Origin: Pseudoflavonifractor_A sp022772585
GTDB taxonomy: Bacteria > Bacillota > Clostridia > Oscillospirales > Oscillospiraceae
NCBI RefSeq assembly: GCF_052065415.1
Contig: NZ_JBQHUB010000005.1
Coordinates: 72,430 to 136,429, forward strand
DNA: 64,000 nucleotides
Direction of reading: 5' to 3'
The position numbers were made by a program, and so were the translations under genes. The notes under the pieces were generated by a model. It worked only from the letters and a program-made list of their open reading frames with translations, made no database searches and had not been told where the DNA came from. This document shows, in pieces, positions 23,831-32,679 of the stretch (the first letter of the stretch is position 1; each line of letters opens with the position of its first letter).

Positions 23831-25272
23831 AACTGATTTTTGAGCTCAGCCGCCCCGGCCGCGGCAATAAGGTCCTGGTCCCTCACGTCTCCCCTACCCT
23901 GGACCCGGAGGCCGATTCCGTACCTGTTCTGGAGATCCCCGCCGCGTTCCGGCGCAAGAGCGCGCCCCGGCTGCCCGAGGTCAGTGAGAACGACCTCTCC
24001 CGGCACTATAACGCTCTGGCCCGCCGCTCCTTCGGCGTGTGCGACGGCTTCTATCCTCTGGGCTCCTGTACCATGAAGTACAATCCCAAGATCAACGAGG
24101 TCATCGCCAGCTTCTTCAAATTCACCGACATCCATCCTCTGCAGCCCAAGCATACCGCCGCCGGCTGCGAGACGGTGTATGCCCTGGCTGAGAAGTATCT
24201 CTGCGGCATCACCGGCATGGACGCCATGACCTTCCAGCCCGCCGCCGGCGCTCACGGCGAGTTTACCGGCGTGCTGCTCATCAAGGCCTATCATCAGTCC
24301 CGGGGCGATACCGCCCGCAAGAAGATCATCGTCCCCGACTCCGCCCACGGCACCAACCCCGCTACCGCCGCCATGTGCGGCTTTGAGGTGTGCTCCATTG
24401 CCTCCACCCCCGATGGCATGGTGGACCTGGACGCTCTGCGCTCCGTGGTGGGTCCCGACACTGCCGGCCTTATGCTCACCAACCCCAACACCGTGGGCAA
24501 GTTCGATAAGAACATTCTGGAGATCACCAGGATCGTCCACGACGCCGGCGGCCTGTGCTACTATGACGGCGCCAACCTGAACGCCGTCATGGGCGTGGCC
24601 CGTCCCGGCGACATGGGCTTTGACGTGTGCCACCTGAACCTGCACAAGACCTTCTCCACGCCTCACGGCGGCGGCGGCCCCGGCTCCGGCGCGGTGGGCT
24701 GCAAGGATATCCTCAAGCCCTTCCTCCCCGCTTCCACCCTGGGCGAGACCGTGGGTGAGCAGTCCATCGGCCAGGTCAAGATGTTCTACGGCAACTTCCT
24801 GGTGGTGCTGCGGGCCCTGGTCTACCTGATGACCCTGGGTAACTCCGGCGTGCGCGAGGCCGCCCAGACCGCCGTTCTCAATGCCAACTACATGAAGAAG
24901 AAGATGGAAGAGGCCGGCTATATCTCCGCCTATCCCGGCGTCTGCATGCATGAATTCGTGCTGGACCTGGCCCAGCTGAAGAAGGAGACCGGCGTCTCCG
25001 CGCTGGACGTGGCCAAGAGCATGCTGGACCACGGCATCCATCCCCCCACGATGTACTTCCCCCTCATCGTCCACGAGGCTCTTATGTTCGAGCCCACCGA
25101 GACTGAGTCCCGCGAGACCCTGGACGAAGCCTGCGAGGTCATGGCCAAGATCCTCAAGACCGCTTATGAGGACGCAGAGGCCTGCCACGCCGCGCCCCAT
25201 AACACCGTCATCGGCCGGCCTGACGAGACTAAGGCGGCCCGCCATCCCGTGGTCCGCTACGAGTTCGCGTAA
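23827..25272 (+). CDS. gcvPB: Glycine dehydrogenase (decarboxylating) subunit 2
   Basis: 481 aa; its ATG overlaps the gcvPA stop (ATGA), showing coupling. Contains the glycine-rich PLP site NLHKTFSTPHGGGGPGSG with the Schiff-base Lys at residue 274, and PLGSCTMKYNPKINE near the N-terminus. With GcvPA it decarboxylates glycine and loads the aminomethyl group on GcvH. A terminator follows. Confidence 0.97.
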   Translation: MKLIFELSRPGRGNKVLVPHVSPTLDPEADSVPVLEIPAAFRRKSAPRLPEVSENDLSRHYNALARRSFGVCDGFYPLGSCTMKYNPKINEVIASFFKFTDIHPLQPKHTAAGCETVYALAEKYLCGITGMDAMTFQPAAGAHGEFTGVLLIKAYHQSRGDTARKKIIVPDSAHGTNPATAAMCGFEVCSIASTPDGMVDLDALRSVVGPDTAGLMLTNPNTVGKFDKNILEITRIVHDAGGLCYYDGANLNAVMGVARPGDMGFDVCHLNLHKTFSTPHGGGGPGSGAVGCKDILKPFLPASTLGETVGEQSIGQVKMFYGNFLVVLRALVYLMTLGNSGVREAAQTAVLNANYMKKKMEEAGYISAYPGVCMHEFVLDLAQLKKETGVSALDVAKSMLDHGIHPPTMYFPLIVHEALMFEPTETESRETLDEACEVMAKILKTAYEDAEACHAAPHNTVIGRPDETKAARHPVVRYEFA

Positions 25273-25282
25273 TCCTGCCCGC

Positions 25283-25318
25283 AAAGCGGCGTCCGTTCCC
25301 TGCGGACGCCGCTTTTTT
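25283..25318 (+). terminator. Terminator after gcvPB
   Basis: 12-bp stem AAGCGGCGTCCG / CGGACGCCGCTT then T6. Read-through to lpdA may still occur; lpdA has only ~50 nt of its own leader. Confidence 0.85.
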
Positions 25319-25371
25319 CCGGATATCCCACCGGGGATATCTCATTTCAACCACTCTGGAGGTCAAACAAC

Positions 25372-26754
25372 ATGCAATATGATCTGCTCGTCATCGGCGG
25401 CGGCCCCGGCGGCTTTGCCGCCGCGGTGAAGGCCGCTCAGCTCGGCAAAAAGGTGGCCGTGTTCGAGGCCCGTGAGCCCGGCGGCACCTGCCTCAACCGG
25501 GGCTGCATCCCCACCAAGGCCCTGATGCACTCCTCCCAGCTCTTCCAGGAGCTGAAGGAGGGCGTGCCCGGCATCGCCCTGGGCAGCGTGGAACCCGACT
25601 GGGCCTCCCTGGCCGCCCGCAAGAACGAGGTGGTGGAGACCCTGCGGGGCGGTATGGCTTCCCTGCTCAAGTCCAACAAGATCGACTCCATCAACGCCCG
25701 GGCCGTAATCACCGGCCCCCACACCGTAAAGGCCGGCGATGAGGTCTATGAGGGCGAGCACATCCTGGTGGCCGCCGGCTCCATCCCCTCCCGTCCTCCC
25801 ATCCCCGGGCTGGACCTGCCCGGCGTGGTCACCAGCGACGAGCTGCTGGACGATATCTCCCCCCGGAACACCATGGTCATCATCGGCGGCGGCGTCATCG
25901 GCGTGGAGCTGGCCACCGTCTGGTCGGCCATGGGCGCCCATATCATCATCGTGGAAGCTCTGGAGCGCATCCTGGCCAACCTGGACCGGGAGATCTCCCA
26001 GTCCATGACCATGCAGCTCAAGAAGCAGGGTGTGGAGATCTACACCTCCGCCATGGTCTCCAAGCTGACCCGGGACGGCGATCAGGTCACCGTCCACTTC
26101 ACCTACAAGGGTGAGGAGAAGTCGGCCGCCGGCGACACCGTGCTGGCCGCCATGGGCCGCCGGGCCAACACCGCCGGTCTCTTCGACGGCGTGGAGGTGG
26201 AGATGAACCGGGGCATGCTGGTGGTCAACGAGAAGTATGAGACCTCCGTGCCCTCCATCCTGGCCATCGGCGACGCCATCGGCGGCATCCAGCTGGCCCA
26301 CAAGGCCGAGGCCGAGGGCGTCCGGGCCGTGGAGCTGCTCTACGGCCACCAGCCCGGACGGGTGAACGCTCCCATCCCCTCCTGCGTCTACACCTCGCCC
26401 GAGATCGCCCAGACCGGCATCACCGCCGACGAGGCCAAGGCTCAGGACATCCCCGTCCTCACCGGCAAGTACGTCATGGGCGGCAACGGCCGCACCGTCA
26501 TCGAGGGCGGCGGGCGCAGCTTCATGAAGCTGGTATTCCACGCCGACACCCACGTCCTTCTGGGCGCCCAGCTCTTCTGCTATCGGGCCACCGACATCAT
26601 CAGCGAGCTCAACACCGCGGTGACCCTGGGCCTCACCGCCGAGCAGCTCATGAGCCCCGTCCGCCCCCACCCCACCTTTGTGGAGGGCATCAGCGAGGCC
26701 GTGGAGGCTGCCTTTGGCATGAGCATCCACTCGGCTCCCGTCAAGAAGCGCTGA
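25372..26754 (+). CDS. lpdA: Dihydrolipoyl dehydrogenase
   Basis: 460 aa, GGAGG upstream. FAD-binding GGGPGGFAAA at the N-terminus, redox disulfide Cys40/Cys45 (GGTCLNRGCIPTKAL), NAD-binding VIIGGGVIGVELA, and C-terminal RPHPTFVEGISEAVE with the active His/Glu. As L protein of the glycine-cleavage system it re-oxidises dihydrolipoyl-GcvH with NAD+. Its place behind gcvPB supports that dedicated role. Confidence 0.95.
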   Translation: MQYDLLVIGGGPGGFAAAVKAAQLGKKVAVFEAREPGGTCLNRGCIPTKALMHSSQLFQELKEGVPGIALGSVEPDWASLAARKNEVVETLRGGMASLLKSNKIDSINARAVITGPHTVKAGDEVYEGEHILVAAGSIPSRPPIPGLDLPGVVTSDELLDDISPRNTMVIIGGGVIGVELATVWSAMGAHIIIVEALERILANLDREISQSMTMQLKKQGVEIYTSAMVSKLTRDGDQVTVHFTYKGEEKSAAGDTVLAAMGRRANTAGLFDGVEVEMNRGMLVVNEKYETSVPSILAIGDAIGGIQLAHKAEAEGVRAVELLYGHQPGRVNAPIPSCVYTSPEIAQTGITADEAKAQDIPVLTGKYVMGGNGRTVIEGGGRSFMKLVFHADTHVLLGAQLFCYRATDIISELNTAVTLGLTAEQLMSPVRPHPTFVEGISEAVEAAFGMSIHSAPVKKR

Positions 26755-26772
26755 TTTCATCCCCTTACCGTC

Positions 26773-26802
26773 AAAAGGGCCGCCCGATGGGCGGCTCTTT
26801 TT
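26773..26802 (+). terminator. Terminator after lpdA
   Basis: GCCGCCC / GGGCGGC stem with GAT loop, then CTCTTTTTC. Confidence 0.75.
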
Positions 26803-26826
26803 CTCGACGATATTCCAAAGCTGTGC

Positions 26827-26832
26827 TATAAT
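26827..26832 (+). promoter_or_regulatory. Extended -10 promoter of the nitroreductase
   Basis: TGTGCTATAAT: a perfect -10 with the TGn extension, 59 nt before the start codon; the -35 is weak. Confidence 0.55.
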
Positions 26833-26890
26833 GGGACAAAACGTCCGATCTCCGGATGATTCTATACCACGATCCAGAAAGGATGATTCA

Positions 26891-27451
26891 ATGGACATTC
26901 TTGAGGCCATTTCCGCCCGGCGGAGCGTTCGAGCCTATACCGACCAGCTCATTCCCCGTGAGACCATAGACCAACTGCTGCGTCTGGGCACCATGGCCGC
27001 CACGGGCAGCAATCAGCAGCCCTGGGGCTTTGTGGTCCTCCAGGGCAAGGAGGAGATCGACGGCCACAACCGGGCTATCAAGGCCGACCTGCTCCCCCGG
27101 CTAGAGGAGGTCCCCCACCTCCAGCAGTACCGCGCCGGACTGGAGAATCCCAATTTCAGCGTGCTCAACCACGCCTCCAATATGGTCATCATCTACGGCA
27201 ATACCCAGGCCCATTACCACGTGTACGACTGCACCCTGGCCGCCGCCAACATCATGCTCTCCGGCCGCAGCATGGGCATCGAGAGCTGCTGGATCGGTTT
27301 CGGCGAGTATTATTTCAACTCCCCCGCTTTCAAGGCCGCCCACGGTGTACCGGAGGAGTTTGAGCTGGTCTGCCCCATGACCCTGGGATACCCGGTCAAA
27401 GCCCCCACAGAAGGCCCTTCCCGGAGGGCCCCGCTGATCTTTTACCCCTAA
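26891..27451 (+). CDS. Nitroreductase-family flavoprotein
   Basis: 186 aa from the ATG at 26891 (AAAGGA upstream). N-terminal RRSVRAYTDQLIP and ATGSNQQPWGFVVLQ are the FMN-binding signature of the NfnB/NfsA-like superfamily, and GRSMGIESCWIGF is the second FMN segment. Probably an FMN-dependent NAD(P)H oxidoreductase; physiological substrate unknown. Its stop codon lies only a few bases before the left inverted repeat of the mobile element, so the element inserted right at the gene's 3' end without breaking it. Confidence 0.9.
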   Translation: MDILEAISARRSVRAYTDQLIPRETIDQLLRLGTMAATGSNQQPWGFVVLQGKEEIDGHNRAIKADLLPRLEEVPHLQQYRAGLENPNFSVLNHASNMVIIYGNTQAHYHVYDCTLAAANIMLSGRSMGIESCWIGFGEYYFNSPAFKAAHGVPEEFELVCPMTLGYPVKAPTEGPSRRAPLIFYP

Positions 27452-27454
27452 ATA

Positions 27455-27498
27455 ACCAAAACGCCGTCCCGTGAGGTAGCTGTCCATAAAACAGGTTT
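27455..27498 (+). repeat. Left terminal inverted repeat of the TnpX-type element
   Basis: 44 bp that match, as an inverted copy, bases 32605-32646: shared blocks CAAAACGCCG, CCC, GTAGC, CATAA and ACAGGTTT in the same order and spacing (about 80% identity by eye). Confidence 0.8.
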
Positions 27499-27543
27499 TG
27501 AAAAACAAATACTATGGCAGTTGCCGGACAAGGGTTGCTGACA

Positions 27544-27578
27544 AAAGGGGTATGTGTCATTAAGGCACATGCCCCTTT
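27544..27578. terminator. Strong hairpin near the element's left end
   Basis: 13-bp stem AAAGGGGTATGTG / CACATGCCCCTTT with a 9-nt loop. It probably insulates element and host transcription. The rest of 27499-28160 contains no gene I can support. Confidence 0.65.
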
Positions 27579-28160
27579 GCTTTTGCAGTTGCCTTTGTTG
27601 ATGGTAGATGGATAGGATGGATTTTGTACGATTTAAGGCCGATAATCCGGAATTAGCTTCCCTGTGAGCAACGTGAAAAACAGGGGCAACGATGCGTCCA
27701 TGCCCTTGCACAAGTACAGCTCATAGGTCAGTTAAATGCCGATTTCCGACCTGTTTCATAAGGGTACTTCTGAGATGTCATCTTTCAGAAAAGTAGTCAG
27801 AAATCCCTCACTTAAACCAATCCTTGTGAGGATAGGAAAGAAGTTTGCTGAAATGGTAATTTCGTCCATTATTCTGCGCTTCTGCAATCCGTGTACTGCA
27901 CTCACCGTTCCGTTCGCTATTGCATGGTTACAATTAGTTGTTCACCATCCAATGAACAGTGGAATCCCTTTCCATAAGCAGTACATCATTTACAGAGATA
28001 AAAACCTCTGAATATTTGAAAGCTGTTTTTGCTTGTCCGGCCAAGTAAGTAGGATAGACAAGTACAAAGAAACATGCTATAATTCCTATAAATACTCTAA
28101 AAGACCACGTTAACATGTCAGGTCGCTGTCTGGCGGCACTTATTAACGGAGGTTTGGGTT

Positions 28161-29315
28161 ATGAATAACAAACAAACGAAAAAGGCTACGGTCGATGCAA
28201 TCAATGTGATGATCCGCCACGCGGACAAGGGGCCTTCCGGATTTTGGGTGGAGGATCACGAGGGCTGTGGCAATCCGGCGGTCTTTCCGGAATTTGAGGA
28301 GGGCTTGAAGCGAGGAAGGCTCGTCCAGAAAGAGCACTATTTTTGCCCATGGAATACCGCCATTATGTATGGTGATGGGCATGGCAACATAATCACGGGT
28401 TGTTATCATAGCTGCTCTATTGACAAGGCGAGGTATCTGTCTGCTCAGGAACTGAAAGAGATTCTTGTCCGCTTCAAAACACGCATGGAAAATGGGGATT
28501 ACGATTGCGTTGACCATTTATCGCCGTTGCTGACAAAAGGCGAAAGCAGACACATAGAGGATCGCATTCTTGCGGAGCAGCAGGAGCGCGAACGCTGCGA
28601 AAGGAAAAAGCGGCAGGAACGGCTCAAAAAAGCTGCTGCCCTGATTGCCAAGTATCCAGATGAAGAATCGCTTTTGGCAATCTACTATGGAGAAAAGGAT
28701 TGCGTATTAGACGAAGGCGGGATCATTCTTTTTGACCCAGCGTCCCAGCGTAATGTTGTTGGAGCGGAGAAATTTTCCTACAATGATTATCTCGACGTTC
28801 AATTCGCGTCGTTGGGTAAGAAACACCGTCCGTACTTTGCTGACTGCTTTTTCAATGCGGTTATGTCTCATTTCAAAGGGCAGATTGAGAAGGTTAAGCC
28901 AAAACATATTTGCTTCAAGCGGATCTTCATTAGTGGAATGTACACCGATGGGACAATGTTTGACGGAAAAGAGGATCACGTCTGGATGGACAAATCCGGC
29001 TTTGAAGAGTACAACGTTGGTGACAGTGTTTCTTTCGGTGCCGAGGTCTACCGCTATGTAAAAACCGGAAATGGAAAACTGATTGACTACGGACTGCGTA
29101 ACCCGACAGGCCTCCAAAAGATCGAAGCCTACGAACTTCCCAGTGATGATGAACTGATTATGCAGGAAGTTGAACAGCTTATCTGCGAGACTTGCTTTCT
29201 AAGCGAGCAGTGTAATCGCAATTACTGCACAATGGATCCAAAGAAAAAGCGTTTGCTCAAACAAGAAATGTTCCGTGTAATAAAGGCACAGACAGATAAG
29301 GAGACGCAGAAATGA
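28161..29315 (+). CDS. Unknown Cys-rich cargo protein
   Basis: 384 aa, GGAGG 8 nt upstream. An N-terminal region (~20-105) has conserved-looking Cys motifs: EDHEGCGNPAVF, HYFCPWNTA and GCYHSCSIDKA. A charged coiled coil follows at ~125-165 (EQQERERCERKKRQERLKK), then a mixed alpha/beta region. A second Cys cluster near the C-terminus (CETCFLSEQCNRNYC, ~345-359) could bind zinc or Fe-S. I do not recognise the family. The gene overlaps the following lipoprotein gene by 4 nt, so the two form a coupled unit. Lower GC than flanking chromosome, consistent with transfer. No radical-SAM or nuclease motif is seen. Confidence 0.75.
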   Translation: MNNKQTKKATVDAINVMIRHADKGPSGFWVEDHEGCGNPAVFPEFEEGLKRGRLVQKEHYFCPWNTAIMYGDGHGNIITGCYHSCSIDKARYLSAQELKEILVRFKTRMENGDYDCVDHLSPLLTKGESRHIEDRILAEQQERERCERKKRQERLKKAAALIAKYPDEESLLAIYYGEKDCVLDEGGIILFDPASQRNVVGAEKFSYNDYLDVQFASLGKKHRPYFADCFFNAVMSHFKGQIEKVKPKHICFKRIFISGMYTDGTMFDGKEDHVWMDKSGFEEYNVGDSVSFGAEVYRYVKTGNGKLIDYGLRNPTGLQKIEAYELPSDDELIMQEVEQLICETCFLSEQCNRNYCTMDPKKKRLLKQEMFRVIKAQTDKETQK

Positions 29316-30100
29316 AACGATTCTTTCTTATGTGGGGACTTGTAATTGCATTGTCGCTGAGTGGGTGCGGATCGTCGGCATCCCGCGTTGAAACACTGAA
29401 AAGCTGGTCTTTCCAGTATAACGAGGGGACAAGTGATTACAGCCTTTTCTTTGGCTTGGCTGATAAAAATGATAAACCCCTGTCAGCCGATGTCGATGTG
29501 GATATTCGAATCGTAAATGATGCGGATGAAGAGGTCTATGCTGGTACAAAGTTCGTTTCTACTGATGATTTTGGCTATTATACCAGCCAAGCTGCCGGAG
29601 AGCAGTATCTTGCCAATGTGAGAATCCCTGCTGCTGAGATCAAAGCCGGAACGTCCGCAAGCGGGAAGGTTTATTTCACCGTGTACAAGGAAAACGCAGT
29701 TCAGTTTGACGAAGTAAACTGCGATGCTCTGTATTGCCTGCCTATTGAAGATGTTCAAGTGACGTTTGATTCATTTCCGCTCGATCTGAAGGTGAAGGAC
29801 TTCATGGGGAGTACGGCATCCGTGATCCAAATTCAAGGAGCCGAATTTAAGTTTGACAAAGACTATTCTCCGCAGCTGACCATTACGATTACCGGAGAAA
29901 AGAAGAGCGGGAGCAGTGATTCCGGGTATGATATGATTGGTTATAAGCTGTATGACAGTGCGGGTTATCTGGTAGACTCCGGCAATATATACCTATCTTC
30001 TCTGAGCGCCGGAGATAAATTCAAGGATGACTCTGTTGTGATCTATGACATTACTCCCGGCGAATCCTACACATTCCAGTTATCAGAGTATAGCTGGTGA
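29312..30100 (+). CDS. Predicted lipoprotein cargo
   Basis: 262 aa; ATG overlaps the stop of the upstream gene (ATGA). N-terminus is a lipoprotein signal peptide with lipobox LSGC (cleavage before Cys19). The mature part is beta-rich in pattern (FFGLADKNDKPLSADVDVDI; KVYFTVYKENAVQF), suggesting two immunoglobulin-like domains. No catalytic motif is visible. It should be tethered outside the membrane; it may work with the co-encoded cytoplasmic Cys-rich protein. Function unknown. Confidence 0.8.
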   Translation: MKRFFLMWGLVIALSLSGCGSSASRVETLKSWSFQYNEGTSDYSLFFGLADKNDKPLSADVDVDIRIVNDADEEVYAGTKFVSTDDFGYYTSQAAGEQYLANVRIPAAEIKAGTSASGKVYFTVYKENAVQFDEVNCDALYCLPIEDVQVTFDSFPLDLKVKDFMGSTASVIQIQGAEFKFDKDYSPQLTITITGEKKSGSSDSGYDMIGYKLYDSAGYLVDSGNIYLSSLSAGDKFKDDSVVIYDITPGESYTFQLSEYSW

Positions 30101-30151
30101 GCTTTCGTAATTTTTCACGAATATAAGGGCTTGGGACTATCCCAAAATACG

Positions 30152-30194
30152 AAAACAGGGCGTTTCGGCGGTCAGCCGGAACGCTCTGTTTTTT
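30152..30194 (+). terminator. Terminator of the cargo operon
   Basis: AAAACAGGGCGTT...AACGCTCTGTTTTTT hairpin 50 nt after the lipoprotein stop. Confidence 0.8.
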
Positions 30195-30661
30195 CGGTGT
30201 GGGTACTCACCGGATTTGCTTGCTGCTCTGCAAGGAAATCCCGGTCAACCCACGCCGTTTTTCGCAAGTGTAGCTACACTTGCTGTGCTTGCTCTTCCTC
30301 TCATAATCGCATTGACTCGAACGTTTGTTCTTGTTATAATTAGGCTGAAAGATTAAAAAAGTCTTGGAACGCAGTTGATTTTCATTGGCAAATGGCGGCA
30401 TCGCCGCCTTGATTACCGGCTTGCACAGGCGAACGAGCCTGTCAAGGACGCGCAGCGAGGCGAAGCCGATTCCTTGACTGGCACGGACGGCTGTGCGACC
30501 CGGCGAACTGCCTGTAATTCTCCTGTGAATCCCGGTACATTGCCCAGTGGAATTCCGGAAATTGTCGTGATATACTGAATAACAATAGGTCATATCACGC
30601 ACTTTGCTCCGGGAGATTCATGCGGCAATGCTCGGAAATCTGAATGAAAAGGAAGGTGCAA
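30195..30661. other. Non-coding interval upstream of tnpW
   Basis: About 470 bp with no supported gene. It contains a small perfect hairpin GCAAGTGTAG/CTACACTTGC (30264-30283) and GC-rich direct-repeat-like text around 30400-30500 (CCTGTCAAGGACGCGCAGCG ... CCTTGACTGGCACGGACGG). TATACT at 30571-30576 could be the -10 of the tnpW-recombinase transcript. May hold a regulatory RNA or transfer-related site; unproven. Confidence 0.4.
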
Positions 30662-30862
30662 ATGGATAACAAGAAACGTAACGTCCAAGTGAAATCGGAC
30701 GGCAGCCGCAGTGCCCCCGTTCCTCTCTGGCAGGAGTTACCGCAGATCACGGTACGCCTGAAAGAAGGAAACACCATCTACCGCTTTACTGCCAGTTTTG
30801 ACGGAACGCACGCCCTTCCTGAAAAGGCGGTGAAGCTGATCGACTCCGAAGGGAGTGTGTGA
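30662..30862 (+). CDS. tnpW: TnpW-family small transposon protein
   Basis: 66 aa from the ATG at 30662 (GGAAGG upstream); the ATG at 30644 lies before that ribosome site. The pattern LPQITVRLKEGNTIYRFTAS and FDGTHALPEKAVKLI matches the small TnpW proteins encoded just before large serine recombinases in Tn4451/Tn5397-like elements. Its stop overlaps the recombinase start (GTGTGA). Role in transposition is not well defined. Confidence 0.7.
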   Translation: MDNKKRNVQVKSDGSRSAPVPLWQELPQITVRLKEGNTIYRFTASFDGTHALPEKAVKLIDSEGSV

Positions 30863-32574
30863 TCGTGACCAACAGCAACCTTGTCTTGGCAGACTGTCCT
30901 CAGATGATGGAGGAATCTACTATAAAGCAGTCTGACAAAATTACCGCGCTGTATTGCCGCCTGTCCCGTGACGATGAATCACAGGGCGACAGTAACAGCA
31001 TTGTGAATCAAAAAGCCTATCTCAGCCGATATGCAAAGGAACACAGCTTCCGCAATACGGAGTTCTTTGTGGATGACGGTTACACAGGCGCAAACTTTCA
31101 AAGACCGGATTGGCAGCGCATGATGGCGCTGGTGGAAGAAGGGAAGATCGGCACGGTCATCACGAAGGACATGAGCCGCATCGGTCGAAATTATCTGGAA
31201 GTGGGGATGTATACCGAGATCACATTCCCACAGAATAACGTGCGGTTCATTGCCATCAACAGCGGTGTGGACAGCGCTAACCAGCAAGACAATGAGTTCG
31301 TCCCGTTCGTCAATATTATCAACGAATACTACGTTCGGGACGGCAGCAAGAAAGTGCGTACCTCGCTCCGGCTCAAGGGAGAATCCGGCGAACACCTGAC
31401 GACAATTCCGCCGTATGGCTACGTCAAAGACCCGGATAATTCAGAGCATTGGCTCGTCGATCCGGAAGCGGCGCAGGTGGTCAAGCGCATCTTTTCCCTC
31501 TGCATGGACGGGAACGGTCCGACGCAGATTGCCCGGATGCTGAAAGAGGATCATGTGTTGACGCCTACCGTTTATCAGGACAGGCAAAAACGAAAAGTCC
31601 GCTGCGCTTTGCCTGACAATCCTTACAACTGGAACGGCAGCACCGTTGCCGCAATTCTGGAACGGATGGAGTATTGCGGGCATACCGTGAACTTCAAAAC
31701 GCACCGGCAGTCCTACAAAATCAAGAAGACCATCGAGAATCCACCGGAGCAATGGAAGATATTCCGCAACACCCACGCAGCCATTGTGGATGAGGACACC
31801 TTTCAGCGGGTACAGGAGCTGCGCCGCAACAAACGCAGACCGGCAAGAACGGGCAAGAGCAACCTCTTTTCCGGCGTTGCCTACTGTGCCGATTGCGGGG
31901 AAAAAATGTACTACTGCACCTCGCGGAACTTTGAAGAACGACAGGATCATTTCGTCTGCTCTACCTCTCGCAAGAAGGGAAAAGACGTGTGCGGAACGCA
32001 CTTCATCCGTGCGGTTGTTCTGGAAAAGGGCGTGCTGAAATTTCTGCAAATCCTGCTTTGGTATATCTCCGATTGTGAGGATCTGTTCCGCGATAAGCTG
32101 GGTGCAAAGCGCAAGGAGGACTTCAAGAAAGAACTCGCCGCAAAGCGCAGACAGCTCACGCAGGCACAGCGCAGGATGGAAGAACTTGACCGTTTGTTCA
32201 AACGGCTCTATGAGGACAATATCTCCGGCAAAATCAATGATAGCCGATTTGAAAAGCTGTCCGCCGACTATGAAAATGAGCAAACAGAGCTGACGGAGAA
32301 AATGCAGCTTTTGGAACAGGAGATTGCCCAGCAGGAGGAAGAAGCCGACAGCATTGAGCAGTTCATCCTCCGGGCGAAGAAATATCCCAACTTGCAGGAA
32401 CTGACGCCCGCTGTGCTGCATGATCTTGTGAACAGGGTCTATGTTTCCGCACCGGATAAGAGCAGCGGGCAGCGAGTGCAGGATGTGCATATCAGCCTTG
32501 CCTGCATTGGTTTCCTGCCGGAGAGCATCATTGCCGAAATGATCACCCACGCATCAAAAAGCAGAACAGCGTGA
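30859..32574 (+). CDS. tnpX: Large serine recombinase, TnpX type
   Basis: 571 aa, GTG start overlapping the tnpW stop. N-terminal resolvase domain with the catalytic Ser in ALYCRLSRDDES, then GYTGANFQRPDWQRM and VITKDMSRIGRNYLEVG (Arg residues of the active site). A recombinase domain follows (~200-310, PPYGYVKDPDNSEHWL). A zinc ribbon (YCADCGEKMYYC ... FVCSTSRKKGKDVC) lies at ~345-385, followed by a long coiled coil (~410-505) and a DUF4368-like C-terminus. It cuts and joins the ends of the element for excision and integration. Looks complete. Confidence 0.92.
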   Translation: MIVTNSNLVLADCPQMMEESTIKQSDKITALYCRLSRDDESQGDSNSIVNQKAYLSRYAKEHSFRNTEFFVDDGYTGANFQRPDWQRMMALVEEGKIGTVITKDMSRIGRNYLEVGMYTEITFPQNNVRFIAINSGVDSANQQDNEFVPFVNIINEYYVRDGSKKVRTSLRLKGESGEHLTTIPPYGYVKDPDNSEHWLVDPEAAQVVKRIFSLCMDGNGPTQIARMLKEDHVLTPTVYQDRQKRKVRCALPDNPYNWNGSTVAAILERMEYCGHTVNFKTHRQSYKIKKTIENPPEQWKIFRNTHAAIVDEDTFQRVQELRRNKRRPARTGKSNLFSGVAYCADCGEKMYYCTSRNFEERQDHFVCSTSRKKGKDVCGTHFIRAVVLEKGVLKFLQILLWYISDCEDLFRDKLGAKRKEDFKKELAAKRRQLTQAQRRMEELDRLFKRLYEDNISGKINDSRFEKLSADYENEQTELTEKMQLLEQEIAQQEEEADSIEQFILRAKKYPNLQELTPAVLHDLVNRVYVSAPDKSSGQRVQDVHISLACIGFLPESIIAEMITHASKSRTA

Positions 32575-32604
32575 CTTCCGCCACGCTGTTCTCTCTAACC
32601 TTAT

Positions 32605-32646
32605 AAACCTGTCTTATGCGCTGCTACCCTGGGGCGGCGTTTTGTT
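32605..32646 (-). repeat. Right terminal inverted repeat of the TnpX-type element
   Basis: Inverted counterpart of 27455-27498, starting 31 bp after the recombinase stop. Confidence 0.8.
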
Positions 32647-32679
32647 CTATCCGGAAGCAGCTTTGTTTTTCCCGCTTAT

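Larger units (their letters stand above)
27455..32646 (+). mobile_element. ~5.2-kb transposon of the Tn4451/TnpX serine-recombinase type with unknown cargo
   Basis: Bounded by ~43-bp imperfect terminal inverted repeats and lower in GC than both flanks. Contents in order: ~660 bp non-coding with a strong hairpin, an unknown Cys-rich protein, a lipoprotein, ~560 bp non-coding, TnpW and a large serine recombinase. It separates the nitroreductase gene from ftsK without disrupting either. No mobilisation relaxase or antibiotic-resistance gene is present, so it is a cargo variant unlike classical Tn4451 or Tn5397. Large serine recombinases of this group excise elements as circles at a GA dinucleotide; that detail cannot be verified here. 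Confidence 0.75.

Noticed and set aside
27736..28011. 91-codon plus-strand ORF in the element's left non-coding part
   Set aside because: No ribosome-binding site of note, no recognisable composition or family; treated as non-coding.
30207..30602. 131-codon minus-strand ORF before tnpW
   Set aside because: Overlaps hairpins and a GC-rich repeat-like stretch and runs against the element's genes; composition looks random.
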